48,313 nt of DNA from an uncultured Eubacteriales bacterium (GTDB lineage Bacteria > Bacillota > Clostridia > Christensenellales > Borkfalkiaceae): contig URKE01000010.1 of the NCBI GenBank assembly GCA_900548285.1, positions 1 through 48,313 of the forward strand, given 5' to 3'. Below are positions 1 through 6,484 of this stretch, in pieces. Numbering within the stretch: the stretch's first letter is position 1; every line of letters begins with the position of its first letter. The position numbers were made by a program, and so were the translations under genes. The notes under the pieces were generated by a model. It did no database searches, was not told the origin of the DNA, and saw only the letters and a list, made by a program, of their open reading frames with translations.

Positions 1-62
1 TTGCCGCAACAGGCAAAAAAGACGGCTTTAAGGCTTGATGGGGTTCGAATCCCTCCCGGCTA
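1..62 (+). tRNA. Possible 3' part of a tRNA-like gene cut by the window edge
   Basis: A T-arm-like stretch, GGGTTCGAATCCC, lies at about 41-54 and is followed by a 7-base segment that could be the 3' side of an acceptor stem (CCGGCTA), then A and CC without a full CCA. Only three of the five T-stem pairs are Watson-Crick; one is G-T and one is a mismatch. The 5' half lies outside the window, so cloverleaf folding cannot be tested. The last three bases coincide with the stop codon of the neighbouring minus-strand lipoprotein gene. It could equally be a decayed tRNA. Confidence 0.25.
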
Positions 63-515
63 ACCTTTGGTTTTCTTCCAGAGATCCGAATCTTCCACGA
101 TATAACGCTTGCAACTTTCGACAACCGAACCTCCGTACATGCCGACATATCCGCCGACGGCTGTTAACGCAAAGAAATCCTTGCCGAAAGACAGCGGCAT
201 ATTGGTGAGAGAAACTGTTTTGCCTTTGGAGTTATCTTCGTAGTATTTTCTGTCGGTTTCAAACAGGTAAACTTTATTATCGGACGCCGTTCTCCAGATA
301 AAATCGACTCTTCCCGACGTTGTATCTCCGTTTGTTTCCGTGTAGTGTTTTTCGGTATACCCCGTTCCGTTTTTCGAGAATACGTAATATTGGCTGCCTA
401 GGACGTATTGTTTACCGTACTGAATAGAAACGGAGTTTTCGCCGCAACCGACCAGCGAAAAACTCAGCGTTACGGCGAGCAATAAAGCGCCGATAAAACT
501 TACAAATTTTTTCAT
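60..515 (-). CDS. Small secreted lipoprotein, function unknown
   Basis: This 151-residue protein has a classic lipoprotein signal: two lysines at the N-terminus, a hydrophobic stretch to residue 20, and the lipobox LVGC with the acylated cysteine at residue 24. The mature part is tyrosine-rich and polar with no family I recognise. I chose the ATG at 515 because GGAG sits 9 bases upstream; the in-frame ATG at 524 directly abuts that GGAG and has no usable spacing. A consensus promoter lies immediately upstream (546-574). The gene is alone on its transcript, and its stop codon touches the tRNA-like sequence at the window edge. Its extracytoplasmic location is secure from the signal; its role is not predictable. 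Confidence 0.8.
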   Translation of the reverse strand: MKKFVSFIGALLLAVTLSFSLVGCGENSVSIQYGKQYVLGSQYYVFSKNGTGYTEKHYTETNGDTTSGRVDFIWRTASDNKVYLFETDRKYYEDNSKGKTVSLTNMPLSFGKDFFALTAVGGYVGMYGGSVVESCKRYIVEDSDLWKKTKG

Positions 516-545
516 GTTAATCATCTCCGAAATTGATTTGAATAC

Positions 546-574
546 AGTATATCGGAATTTGTTAATTTTGTCAA
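546..574 (-). promoter_or_regulatory. Sigma-A type promoter for the small lipoprotein
   Basis: Reading the minus strand, TTGACA (569-574) and TATACT (546-551) are separated by 17 bases. The start codon lies about 30 bases downstream, with GGAG between. The promoter sits between the 36-bp repeat block and the gene, so the repeats are upstream of the transcript. Confidence 0.8.
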
Positions 575-598
575 CCGAACGCCGATAGTTCGCTTGCC

Positions 599-742
599 GG
601 CAGGCGATGCCGGGCCGCGGTTCGAGTTGTTTTTTGCAGGCGATGCCGTACCACGGTCCGATTTGTTTTTGGCAGGCGATACCGTACCACGGTTCGAGTT
701 GTTTTCGGCAGGCGATGCCGGGCCGCGGTTCGATTTATTCTT
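599..742. repeat. Four tandem 36-bp repeats
   Basis: Units run 599-634, 635-670, 671-706 and 707-742, each starting with (G/T)GCAGGCGAT and ending in a T-rich run. They differ at only a few positions, alternating between a GGGCCGCGG and a GTACCACGG core. The period is a multiple of three, so the minus strand can be read as a 12-residue peptide repeat rich in N, R, G, S and P (open frame 521-751). That frame runs over the lipoprotein promoter and has no good ribosome binding site, so I do not call it a gene. There are no spacers, so it is not a CRISPR array. Confidence 0.85.
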
Positions 743-773
743 GTCTGGCATAACGCCGCATAATCTTCTAAAT

Positions 774-802
774 AAAAAAGGCTATCAATCGCCTGATAGC
801 CC
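774..802 (-). terminator. Rho-independent terminator of the RNase III paralogue
   Basis: An 8-bp perfect stem (780-787 with 794-801, GGCTATCA/TGATAGCC) with a 6-base loop is followed, on the minus strand, by six T residues (774-779). It lies 20 bases past the stop codon of the RNase III-like gene. Confidence 0.85.
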
Positions 803-823
803 ATATGTAGTTAGAATTAATTT

Positions 824-1654
824 TTAATCATTGCTTTCGTCAAATTCATCGGGCAAATCGTAATGCTCGCACAGAACCTGATATGCGGCATATTTTTTTG
901 CGCCTTTTTTAGTAGTAGAAAGCACCGTTTTTCGAATATTCCAATTTCTGACAGCGCAAGTGCAGGCCCACCACAAGCGTCCGTTTTGCTCCACTTGTTC
1001 ATCTGATAAATCGTATTTCGGAATTGAACAATATCCGTGTTCGGCAAGTTCTTTCAGCGTGGTCACGGCATATTCTTCTTTGAATTTGTCGGGACGCTTT
1101 TCTTCAGTATCGACGTTTGCCAGAAATTTGTCGATGTCGAGCATATATTCGGTTGAATTTTGGAGTGATTCTGCATCCCAATCACTATCGATGGCTATTG
1201 CACCCAAAATTGCTTCAAATAAATCGGCTTTTACTTTTTCTTGAGAGATAACGTTATTATCGATATCGCTGTTGCCTAAATACATATATTTGGCAAAACC
1301 GAGAGAATCGATTCTTTTTGCAAGCGTTTTGTTGGACACGATTTCTTTTTTGATATCCGTAAAATCCGATTCTTTCTTGTGAGCGACGATACAAAATTCT
1401 TCGTTATCGTTATCTTTGTCGTAGAAGTCCGATTGCGACTTCATAAATCCGAATCTGTCGGCTAACGTCTTAACGACGTATAAATCGAGAACATTGTCGC
1501 CGATAAATTCTAATACCTCGTTGTTTTCTCCGCCATATTGCGTAGAATAGGAACTTCTTGTAAAGGCTTGCAACAATAAATCGATATTGTCAAAGCGGTA
1601 TCCGATTTTTTCTTGAACTTTGTCAAGATGATCATTTAAATTTTGCAGTTTCAT
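824..1654 (-). CDS. Ribonuclease III family protein (paralogue with an insertion)
   Basis: RNase III enzymes cut double-stranded RNA in rRNA processing and mRNA control. This 276-residue protein has the endonuclease domain at about 8-165 and a double-stranded RNA-binding domain at about 197-265. The signature reads NNEVLEFIGDNVLDL at 44-58. All residues equivalent to the known metal-binding set are visible: E46, E49, D53, E95, D144 and E147, so it should be active. About 25 extra acidic residues (roughly 72-94) interrupt the domain before the E95 region, and the signature departs from the usual ERLEFLGDAVL. It is therefore probably a second RNase III and not the housekeeping rnc copy. The start at 1654 has GGAGG 7 bases upstream; an upstream in-frame ATG at 1705 would lie inside the leader hairpin. 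It lies just downstream of ssrA and has its own promoter plus a roughly 210-base leader. Confidence 0.85.
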   Translation of the reverse strand: MKLQNLNDHLDKVQEKIGYRFDNIDLLLQAFTRSSYSTQYGGENNEVLEFIGDNVLDLYVVKTLADRFGFMKSQSDFYDKDNDNEEFCIVAHKKESDFTDIKKEIVSNKTLAKRIDSLGFAKYMYLGNSDIDNNVISQEKVKADLFEAILGAIAIDSDWDAESLQNSTEYMLDIDKFLANVDTEEKRPDKFKEEYAVTTLKELAEHGYCSIPKYDLSDEQVEQNGRLWWACTCAVRNWNIRKTVLSTTKKGAKKYAAYQVLCEHYDLPDEFDESND

Positions 1655-1686
1655 TCTGAAACCTCCGGGATTATTATCCGAAGGAG

Positions 1687-1753
1687 AAAAAAAGACCTTC
1701 ACCACAAAAGAATCTGTCTCCGGAAAGACAGACTACTCTTGACGTCAGGTCTT
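1687..1753 (-). promoter_or_regulatory. Terminator-like hairpin in the leader of the RNase III gene
   Basis: Read on the minus strand, a 7-bp outer stem (1747-1753 with 1692-1698) encloses a perfect 7-bp inner hairpin (1726-1732 with 1713-1719, loop 1720-1725). Seven T residues (1687-1693, partly shared with the stem) follow. The structure ends about 20 bases before the GGAGG of the RNase III gene, between that gene and its promoter. It therefore resembles a transcription attenuator, or a double-stranded target for the enzyme itself. I recognise no riboswitch consensus upstream of it. ssrA has its own separate terminator, so this is not simply the end of that transcript. Confidence 0.6.
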
Positions 1754-1871
1754 ATTTTATCAAAACAATATTTGTAAGATTTACCGCTTAAACTCTCCCG
1801 CTTGCAAAAGAAAGTATAAACGAAACACGTTACTCAATTACTTTAATAAAACAACTTCTACGGATATTTAA

Positions 1872-1900
1872 ATAATAACACATGTAAATTGCTTTGTCAA
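1872..1900 (-). promoter_or_regulatory. Near-consensus promoter for the RNase III gene
   Basis: On the minus strand TTGACA (1895-1900) and TATTAT (1872-1877) are separated by 17 bases. Initiation near 1865 would give a leader of about 210 bases before the start codon. The promoter follows directly after the ssrA terminator. Confidence 0.85.
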
Positions 1901-1914
1901 TAAAAAATTCAAAG

Positions 1915-1959
1915 TAAAAAACCTAAAACTTACTTCCGACAAGAAGTTTGTTTTAGGTT
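1915..1959 (-). terminator. ssrA terminator
   Basis: A 10-bp stem (1920-1929 with 1950-1959, AACCTAAAAC/GTTTTAGGTT) with an inner CTTC/GAAG pairing is followed on the minus strand by a T run. It begins 6 bases after the encoded CCA of ssrA. Its sequence is nearly repeated at 47935-47981. Confidence 0.85.
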
Positions 1960-1964
1960 TAAGG

Positions 1965-2320
1965 TGGTGGAGATGATGGGAGTCAAACCCATGTGTTGAA
2001 TAAAAACCGAAAAGCCTTCTACATACTTAGTATACTTTAAATCTCTTGCGTAAACTATCTGTATACCGACTGTTTCCGCCGTAAATTACTAAGTGCCGCC
2101 GTTGCGCCGCAATCAAAACGCAAAAGCCGTTCCCCGCCTTAAATTATGCCGGTTTACAGCCGACGGGATCTCCGTAAACCGACATCGCCGCGTTAATTAA
2201 GCAGCGAGTGCAAATTGATTATTATTCGCATTTAAATTTGTTTTATCGTTTTAACGTAGCCGAGTCCTACGGTATGCTTATACTTTCCCTTTTTCATCCA
2301 GTCGAATTCGGAACATCCCC
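1965..2320 (-). ncRNA. ssrA: Transfer-messenger RNA (tmRNA)
   Basis: tmRNA rescues ribosomes stalled on broken mRNAs and tags the product for proteolysis. Read on the minus strand, the 5' end GGGGATG (2314-2320) pairs with CATCTCC at the 3' end (one G-T pair), followed by A and the encoded CCA (1965-1967). The 5' end continues with the tRNA-like element TTCGAATTCGACTGG seen in tmRNAs in slightly variable form. The T-arm is perfect (ATGGG, TTTGACT loop, CCCAT). The tag frame at 2229-2197 reads GCG AAT AAT AAT CAA TTT GCA CTC GCT GCT TAA, giving ANNNQFALAA, which matches the ANDENYALAA type in length and in its ALAA end. Length is 356 bases. Strong promoter and terminator flank it. Confidence 0.96.
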
Positions 2321-2354
2321 GAATGAAAACGTGATAATATGAAATTGTAATAAT

Positions 2355-2384
2355 ATTATATTCCGAAAGAGTAGTCTTTGTCAA
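2355..2384 (-). promoter_or_regulatory. ssrA: ssrA promoter
   Basis: On the minus strand TTGACA (2379-2384) and TATAAT (2355-2360) are both perfect, with an 18-base spacer. Initiation near 2348 leaves about 28 bases of 5' precursor before the mature tmRNA end at 2320. It diverges from the promoter at 2395-2423, with 10 bases between the two -35 boxes. Confidence 0.9.
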
Positions 2385-2394
2385 GTCATATCGC

Positions 2395-2423
2395 TTGTTT
2401 TTTTTGTCGATAAAGGTTATAAT
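2395..2423 (+). promoter_or_regulatory. Promoter of the leaderless small membrane-protein gene
   Basis: TTGTTT (2395-2400) and a perfect TATAAT (2418-2423) are separated by 17 bases. Only 6 bases separate the -10 box from the ATG at 2430, so the usual initiation point falls on the start codon. The sequence TGTCGAT inside the spacer is one base from a Spo0A box (TGTCGAA), which could be chance. Confidence 0.65.
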
Positions 2424-2429
2424 GTAACT

Positions 2430-2705
2430 ATGAAGAAGAAAAAAGACGAATGGGATAACGGAATGACGGTTGCGAGAATGGACGGCAGCGAGTTGCCGCA
2501 GTATCGCAGAGCGATGTTTTCCGGTCGCCCGAAGAGGAATAAAACCGAAAAAGACGACGTTAAAAAGAAGCAGAAAGAAGAGTATACGAAAAAGGAGCAA
2601 AGGGCAATGATCGGCGGAATGTTCGCCGCGATGCTGCCGCGTATTCTCGTTGTTTTCGCAGGCTTTCTGCTTACTTATCTCCTGATTCGCTTGTGGCTGA
2701 CCTGA
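2430..2705 (+). CDS. Small membrane protein, function unknown
   Basis: This 91-residue protein has a very basic, lysine-rich N-terminal part (1-60) and one hydrophobic segment at about 66-89 near the C-terminus, so it is a tail-anchored or single-pass membrane protein with a cytoplasmic charged domain. The N-terminal stretch DNGMTVARMDG resembles the DDGRTIA-type opening I have seen in short clostridial membrane proteins, but I cannot name a family. There is no Shine-Dalgarno sequence; the -10 box TATAAT ends 6 bases before the ATG, pointing to leaderless translation. It is transcribed divergently from ssrA. Confidence 0.75.
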   Translation: MKKKKDEWDNGMTVARMDGSELPQYRRAMFSGRPKRNKTEKDDVKKKQKEEYTKKEQRAMIGGMFAAMLPRILVVFAGFLLTYLLIRLWLT

Positions 2706-2904
2706 CGGCTTGGCGCGTTAACTGACGGTTTGCGTTAACTGATGACATACGCGTCAACTGACGGTTTGCGTTAACCGACGACTTAACGGTTCAACGTGTT
2801 AATGCCTTAACGCCGGGCGGGTAACTCAGCATCTGAAAAACACCGCCCGAAAAAACGCCCGAAAAAACGCCCGAAAAAACAGCATCCGAAAAATAAAAAG
2901 CCAT
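2706..2904. repeat. Intergenic stretch with short direct repeats
   Basis: No gene is seen. A motif close to GTTAACTGACGGTTTGC recurs at about 2718-2740 and 2752-2775 with degenerate copies between. Three exact copies of a 12-base unit CGCCCGAAAAAA follow at about 2846-2881. The repeats may be slipped-strand expansions; I see no promoter or conserved structure. Confidence 0.6.
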
Positions 2905-2937
2905 AAAAAACGCGAGGTTTTCCGCCTCGCGTTTTTC
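2905..2937. terminator. Bidirectional terminator between converging genes
   Basis: The stem AACGCGAGG/CCTCGCGTT (2909-2917 with 2925-2933) has a 7-base loop, an A run before it and a T run after it, so it can stop transcripts from both sides. It serves the small membrane-protein gene (+) and the large lipoprotein gene (-), which ends at 2957. Confidence 0.85.
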
Positions 2938-2956
2938 AGTGTCTTAAAAAAATCGA

Positions 2957-5947
2957 TTACGAAATCGGGCTGAGTTGTTTCGTACCGCTTGGGATATCGG
3001 AATTGTTCGTGTATATCATAATCATTATCATGTCGCCGTAAGTTCCGTATTCGCCGCTGTATTTAACGCCGTCGAGCGTGAACGTGAAGTAATAAACCGA
3101 TTTCCCGTCCTCGATTTCCGCTTCGGCAATCGTCGTCGTTATTCCGTTAACGGTGAATTCTATGCCGTTTCCGGAGAATTTTATCATGTAACCGTCGGCG
3201 CTTTTCCACTGACCGTAAAGCCCTTTAGGAACAAAATAATTGAACGTTCTTGTCAGCGTCGCGTCGAAAGATTCGGCTTCGAAAATCACGATTTCGCTGT
3301 CGGTGTAGGTTATCTGCCAGGTTTTTCCGTCCTTAACGAACGTAAACGCGTCGTCGGCGTAGGTCGCTTTGATTTCTTCTGCTTCCGCGTCGCCCGCTTT
3401 AAGCGTTATGTTGCCGTTTTCGTATATGCGGAGTTCGACGGATTCGTCGTTGCGGACGTTCGTTCCGTTCCACACGCCGACCATATAAGCCGGCACCGCT
3501 GTCGCCTTCTTTTTGAAGAGATTGACCATGAGGTCGTTGTCGTCGTAAAGAACCATCATCGGGTTGCCGTAGCGGTTATAATAGAAAAGAATGTAGGCGG
3601 TGTAGGGCTTTGCGGGGTCGTTCCAGTTGATTTTGTAGCCGTAAGTCGGGTCGTATACGACGTCGTAAGAAACGCCGTTGATAAAGAGTTCGGTTTCGGT
3701 GAAAACGACTTCATAGTGATAAGCGGTAATTTCGGGGTCGGATTCCCACGTGCCGATATAGTTTTCCTTAGGAGCGGCAACGCGTTTAAGAACGTAATTG
3801 TCGGACAACGTGCCGACTATGATTTTATCCTTATCGACTGTGCCTGCCATTTCATAGAATCTTATGAAGTAGTTTTTTTGCGAGCCGAGAGTGCCGATAA
3901 ACCCGTCAGCGTCGGTGTAAGTTTCGGGTTTGAACGTTTCGCCGTTTACGGTAATCGCAGAGGCGGTGATTATAACCGTATGCTTATGGTCGTCGTCGGA
4001 GTAAGTTCCAACGTAATCTTTCGGAATCTCGATTCCCACGTCCGAACCGACGAAGGTAAGATAAAACGAAACGTAATTGTTTTTGCCGTCTACGATTGCG
4101 ACGAACAACGTCTTTTCGCCGTCGGCTTCTTTCATATCGATAACGTAAAGCGTGGAATCTCCGTATTTGGCGGCTAAGCCTTCCGACTCCTTATACGAAA
4201 TCAGCGGCAGAGATTCTCCGTTTAAGAACACCGCGCGCGACTGAACGACGAGTTTATAGTGAAGATTTTCCTTGTCGTTGTCAATCTGCCACACGCCCTT
4301 GAATTCGTCGGGAACGGTCACGTCGTCGGTCTCGACCGAAGTGAGAGTGTAGTTTACGGTCAGATCGTCGCTTTGAACGATAAGTTGTTTCGACGACATT
4401 TTGAATATGGAAACGACGTTGCCTTTCCATTTGCCCACGGAGCAGTTTAAGCCCTGTTCGTTTTTGCCGTAATAGGTTATTTCGATTTTCTCGCCGTCGA
4501 GAACGAATCCGCTTTTGCTTACGTCGCAGAAGTGACCGTTTTCGTCTTTATATTGTCCGATATAATCATCGAGAACGCTCGTTTTCGTCGCTTTCGAGAA
4601 GTCGAGGAATGAAAGATCGTTCTCCGTTTCGAAGTCGTAGGTGAGAGTAACCGTTTCTTCGATGCCGTAAGTTTTGTATGTGAAAATCACTTTGTAAAGT
4701 TCGCCGTTTCTGAGTTCTATTCTGAAATCGGTGGCGTAGGAATACTGAGTTTTTTCGTTGCCTTCGGCGAAGTACGGCGCGACTATGGACGCGATTGCGC
4801 CGTTATGCGGTACGTAAACGTTTTCTTCGAGTTTGGTGAAGAGTTCCACCTTAAAACCGTTGAAAATCGACTTATAGGCGGACATATCCTGTCCTACGGG
4901 GTCGGTTAAAACGATTTCTTTCGTCGTGGCGTTATAGGTGAAAGGATAAACGTAGCCGTCGATAAGTTTAAATCCGTGTTCTTCGCCGACGTAAGAATCG
5001 TAAACCATATCTTCCGTCACGTACACCCTGTAATCGGTGTCGCCGTATCCGGGACGGGTTTCGCCGCCGTCGGGTTCTTCGTAGCCGACTTCGTGTCCCT
5101 GATGTCTTACGGAATAAGCGGTTTTTTTCGCGGCGTTATCGAGCGCGGCTTGCAAAACGTCGTGCGAGGCGTCGTGCGGGTAGGGGTTGAGTCTGAATGG
5201 ATCTACCGCCGCCGTTCCGTGCTCGGAAACAGCGAAGTCGTAAGTGGAAACGTAATAATCTTCCGAGTCGACAATCCGGTAAATTTTATCGGTGACGATA
5301 TGAACGCTTTCCGCTTTTCCGTCTTTAACGGTAACGGTGAATATTGCGATCGATTCCCGCCAGCCCGTTAAGGCCGCAGCCGCGGCTTTCGCTTTGACTT
5401 TATCGGTAAGAGAAAAAACGTTATCTTCCGTTCTGACGAAATCGCTTGCGGAAAGTTTGTCGAACGGGTTGTAATAATCTTCAAAAAGGTCGTTCGACGG
5501 CGTTATGACGATTTGGTTGTCTACGGTCCTGTTTATAACGGTGAGTTTCCGGTTGTCTTTTCCGTAAACGTAATCGTAATAAACCTCGCCCGTTTCCGCG
5601 TCGGATTCGGTCATGGAGATGTTTTCGCCGCCGAAAACGGTAACGATGCCGAATTTCTTGTCGTATTCGTCCACGGTGTGATCGTAAGCGTAGCTGCCGT
5701 CGAAACGCGCTCTGCCTTTAAACGTTGCGAAAACTTCTTCGCTCATCGCGGCTGCAGCGTCGGATTCTCCGCCCGTTTCGCCGACGGATTCTTTGTCTGT
5801 TTCGCCGACGGATTCTTTGTCTGTTTCGCCGACGGATTCTTTGCCGGAACCGACCGATTCGGCGGGCTTATCCTTGCACGCCGTAAGAGCGCAACCGAGC
5901 GAGAGCGCGACGATCAATGTAAGGATAAGGGTAATGATTTTCTTCAT
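2957..5947 (-). CDS. Large surface lipoprotein with tandem G-x-W/Y beta repeats
   Basis: This 996-residue protein carries a lipoprotein signal with lipobox LTAC (C24), then a low-complexity linker with three ESVGETDK-type repeats (about 30-55). Residues to about 430 form a beta-rich region I cannot assign. From about 470 to the end there are roughly six tandem modules of 70-90 residues, each opening with Y/F/L-x-G-x-W/Y (for example YIGQY, FKGVW, YVGTY, YIGTW, MVGVW, LYGQW) and continuing with short strands. The same module occurs in the lipoproteins at 22911, 27051 and 31060. The opening motif recalls lipocalins, but homology is unproven. The start at 5947 has GAGGAG 4-5 bases upstream; the ORF start further up lacks this. 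Its promoter is at 6002-6030. Location outside the cell is secure; ligand and role are unknown. Confidence 0.85.
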   Translation of the reverse strand: MKKIITLILTLIVALSLGCALTACKDKPAESVGSGKESVGETDKESVGETDKESVGETGGESDAAAAMSEEVFATFKGRARFDGSYAYDHTVDEYDKKFGIVTVFGGENISMTESDAETGEVYYDYVYGKDNRKLTVINRTVDNQIVITPSNDLFEDYYNPFDKLSASDFVRTEDNVFSLTDKVKAKAAAAALTGWRESIAIFTVTVKDGKAESVHIVTDKIYRIVDSEDYYVSTYDFAVSEHGTAAVDPFRLNPYPHDASHDVLQAALDNAAKKTAYSVRHQGHEVGYEEPDGGETRPGYGDTDYRVYVTEDMVYDSYVGEEHGFKLIDGYVYPFTYNATTKEIVLTDPVGQDMSAYKSIFNGFKVELFTKLEENVYVPHNGAIASIVAPYFAEGNEKTQYSYATDFRIELRNGELYKVIFTYKTYGIEETVTLTYDFETENDLSFLDFSKATKTSVLDDYIGQYKDENGHFCDVSKSGFVLDGEKIEITYYGKNEQGLNCSVGKWKGNVVSIFKMSSKQLIVQSDDLTVNYTLTSVETDDVTVPDEFKGVWQIDNDKENLHYKLVVQSRAVFLNGESLPLISYKESEGLAAKYGDSTLYVIDMKEADGEKTLFVAIVDGKNNYVSFYLTFVGSDVGIEIPKDYVGTYSDDDHKHTVIITASAITVNGETFKPETYTDADGFIGTLGSQKNYFIRFYEMAGTVDKDKIIVGTLSDNYVLKRVAAPKENYIGTWESDPEITAYHYEVVFTETELFINGVSYDVVYDPTYGYKINWNDPAKPYTAYILFYYNRYGNPMMVLYDDNDLMVNLFKKKATAVPAYMVGVWNGTNVRNDESVELRIYENGNITLKAGDAEAEEIKATYADDAFTFVKDGKTWQITYTDSEIVIFEAESFDATLTRTFNYFVPKGLYGQWKSADGYMIKFSGNGIEFTVNGITTTIAEAEIEDGKSVYYFTFTLDGVKYSGEYGTYGDMIMIMIYTNNSDIPSGTKQLSPIS
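5775..5846 (-). repeat. Three tandem 24-bp coding repeats
   Basis: Units at 5775-5798, 5799-5822 and 5823-5846 (last one degenerate at its end) encode the ESVGETDK-type linker repeats just after the lipidated cysteine of the large lipoprotein. Such linkers usually act as cell-wall spacers and are prone to copy-number change. Confidence 0.85.
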
Positions 5948-6001
5948 AAAACTCCTCATATGTCCATACGTTAAATATAACGTCATTATAGATATAAGGT
6001 T

Positions 6002-6030
6002 ATTATATCATAACGGTCGGCGGTTGTAAA
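6002..6030 (-). promoter_or_regulatory. Promoter of the 996-residue lipoprotein gene
   Basis: On the minus strand TTTACA (6025-6030) and a perfect TATAAT (6002-6007) are separated by 17 bases, about 50 bases before the start codon. Confidence 0.75.
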
Positions 6031-6390
6031 GGTAAATCGTGCGAGTGAAATTCGCGTCCGTGTTCTTGTTTTGCGTTTTAATCGCGAAAGTTTCGTTGTG
6101 ATATCAAAATATCTTATACTGTATATAAATAAATATTTTACACAAGTCTTAGTCTTTCCGATTTTACGGAACGAAAAAATAGTATTTATATAAGCGAAAA
6201 ACATCAAAACGAATAAATTTCATCGCAAAACATTCCTTTAAACAAAGCAAAATGAATAATTATGCAAGTTATGCATTGCATACGGGTTGGGGAAACACGC
6301 GCCGCCGGAAGAAGAGAATTGTGATAATTAAGAAATTACGGTAAGTTTTCGATGAAAATCGACAAAGCCCCTTTTTGCCTTGGTTTTTAT
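6031..6390. other. AT-rich intergenic region without a gene
   Basis: This roughly 360-base stretch lies between two divergent transcription units and shows no credible coding frame. It holds a small palindrome ATGCATTGCAT near 6272-6282, preceded by ATGCAAGTT, which could be an operator, and several A/T runs that may act as upstream promoter elements. Nothing else is recognisable. Confidence 0.5.
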
Positions 6391-6419
6391 TTGTTTTTTT
6401 CGGTTATATGTGGTATAAT
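6391..6419 (+). promoter_or_regulatory. Promoter of the protease/oligopeptide-importer cluster
   Basis: TTGTTT (6391-6396) and TATAAT (6414-6419) are 17 bases apart. A second TATAAT lies at 6424-6429 without a clear -35. This is the only good promoter I see in front of the plus-strand series that runs to 30794. Confidence 0.7.
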
Positions 6420-6484
6420 AAGATATAATGAGAAGTATGCGCGCTCAAAAAAATACTACAAAAGAAGAGCGTTCAGGAGAGGTA

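Noticed and set aside
599..742. CRISPR array
   Set aside because: The 36-bp unit length fits a CRISPR repeat, but units are directly adjacent without spacers and no cas genes are present.
521..751. Repeat peptide gene upstream of the small lipoprotein
   Set aside because: It has no proper ribosome binding site, overlaps the promoter at 546-574, and its openness follows from the 36-bp period.
1754..1865. Known riboswitch in the RNase III leader
   Set aside because: I looked for T-box, glycine, preQ1 and SAM consensus elements and found none; only the terminator-like hairpin is supported.
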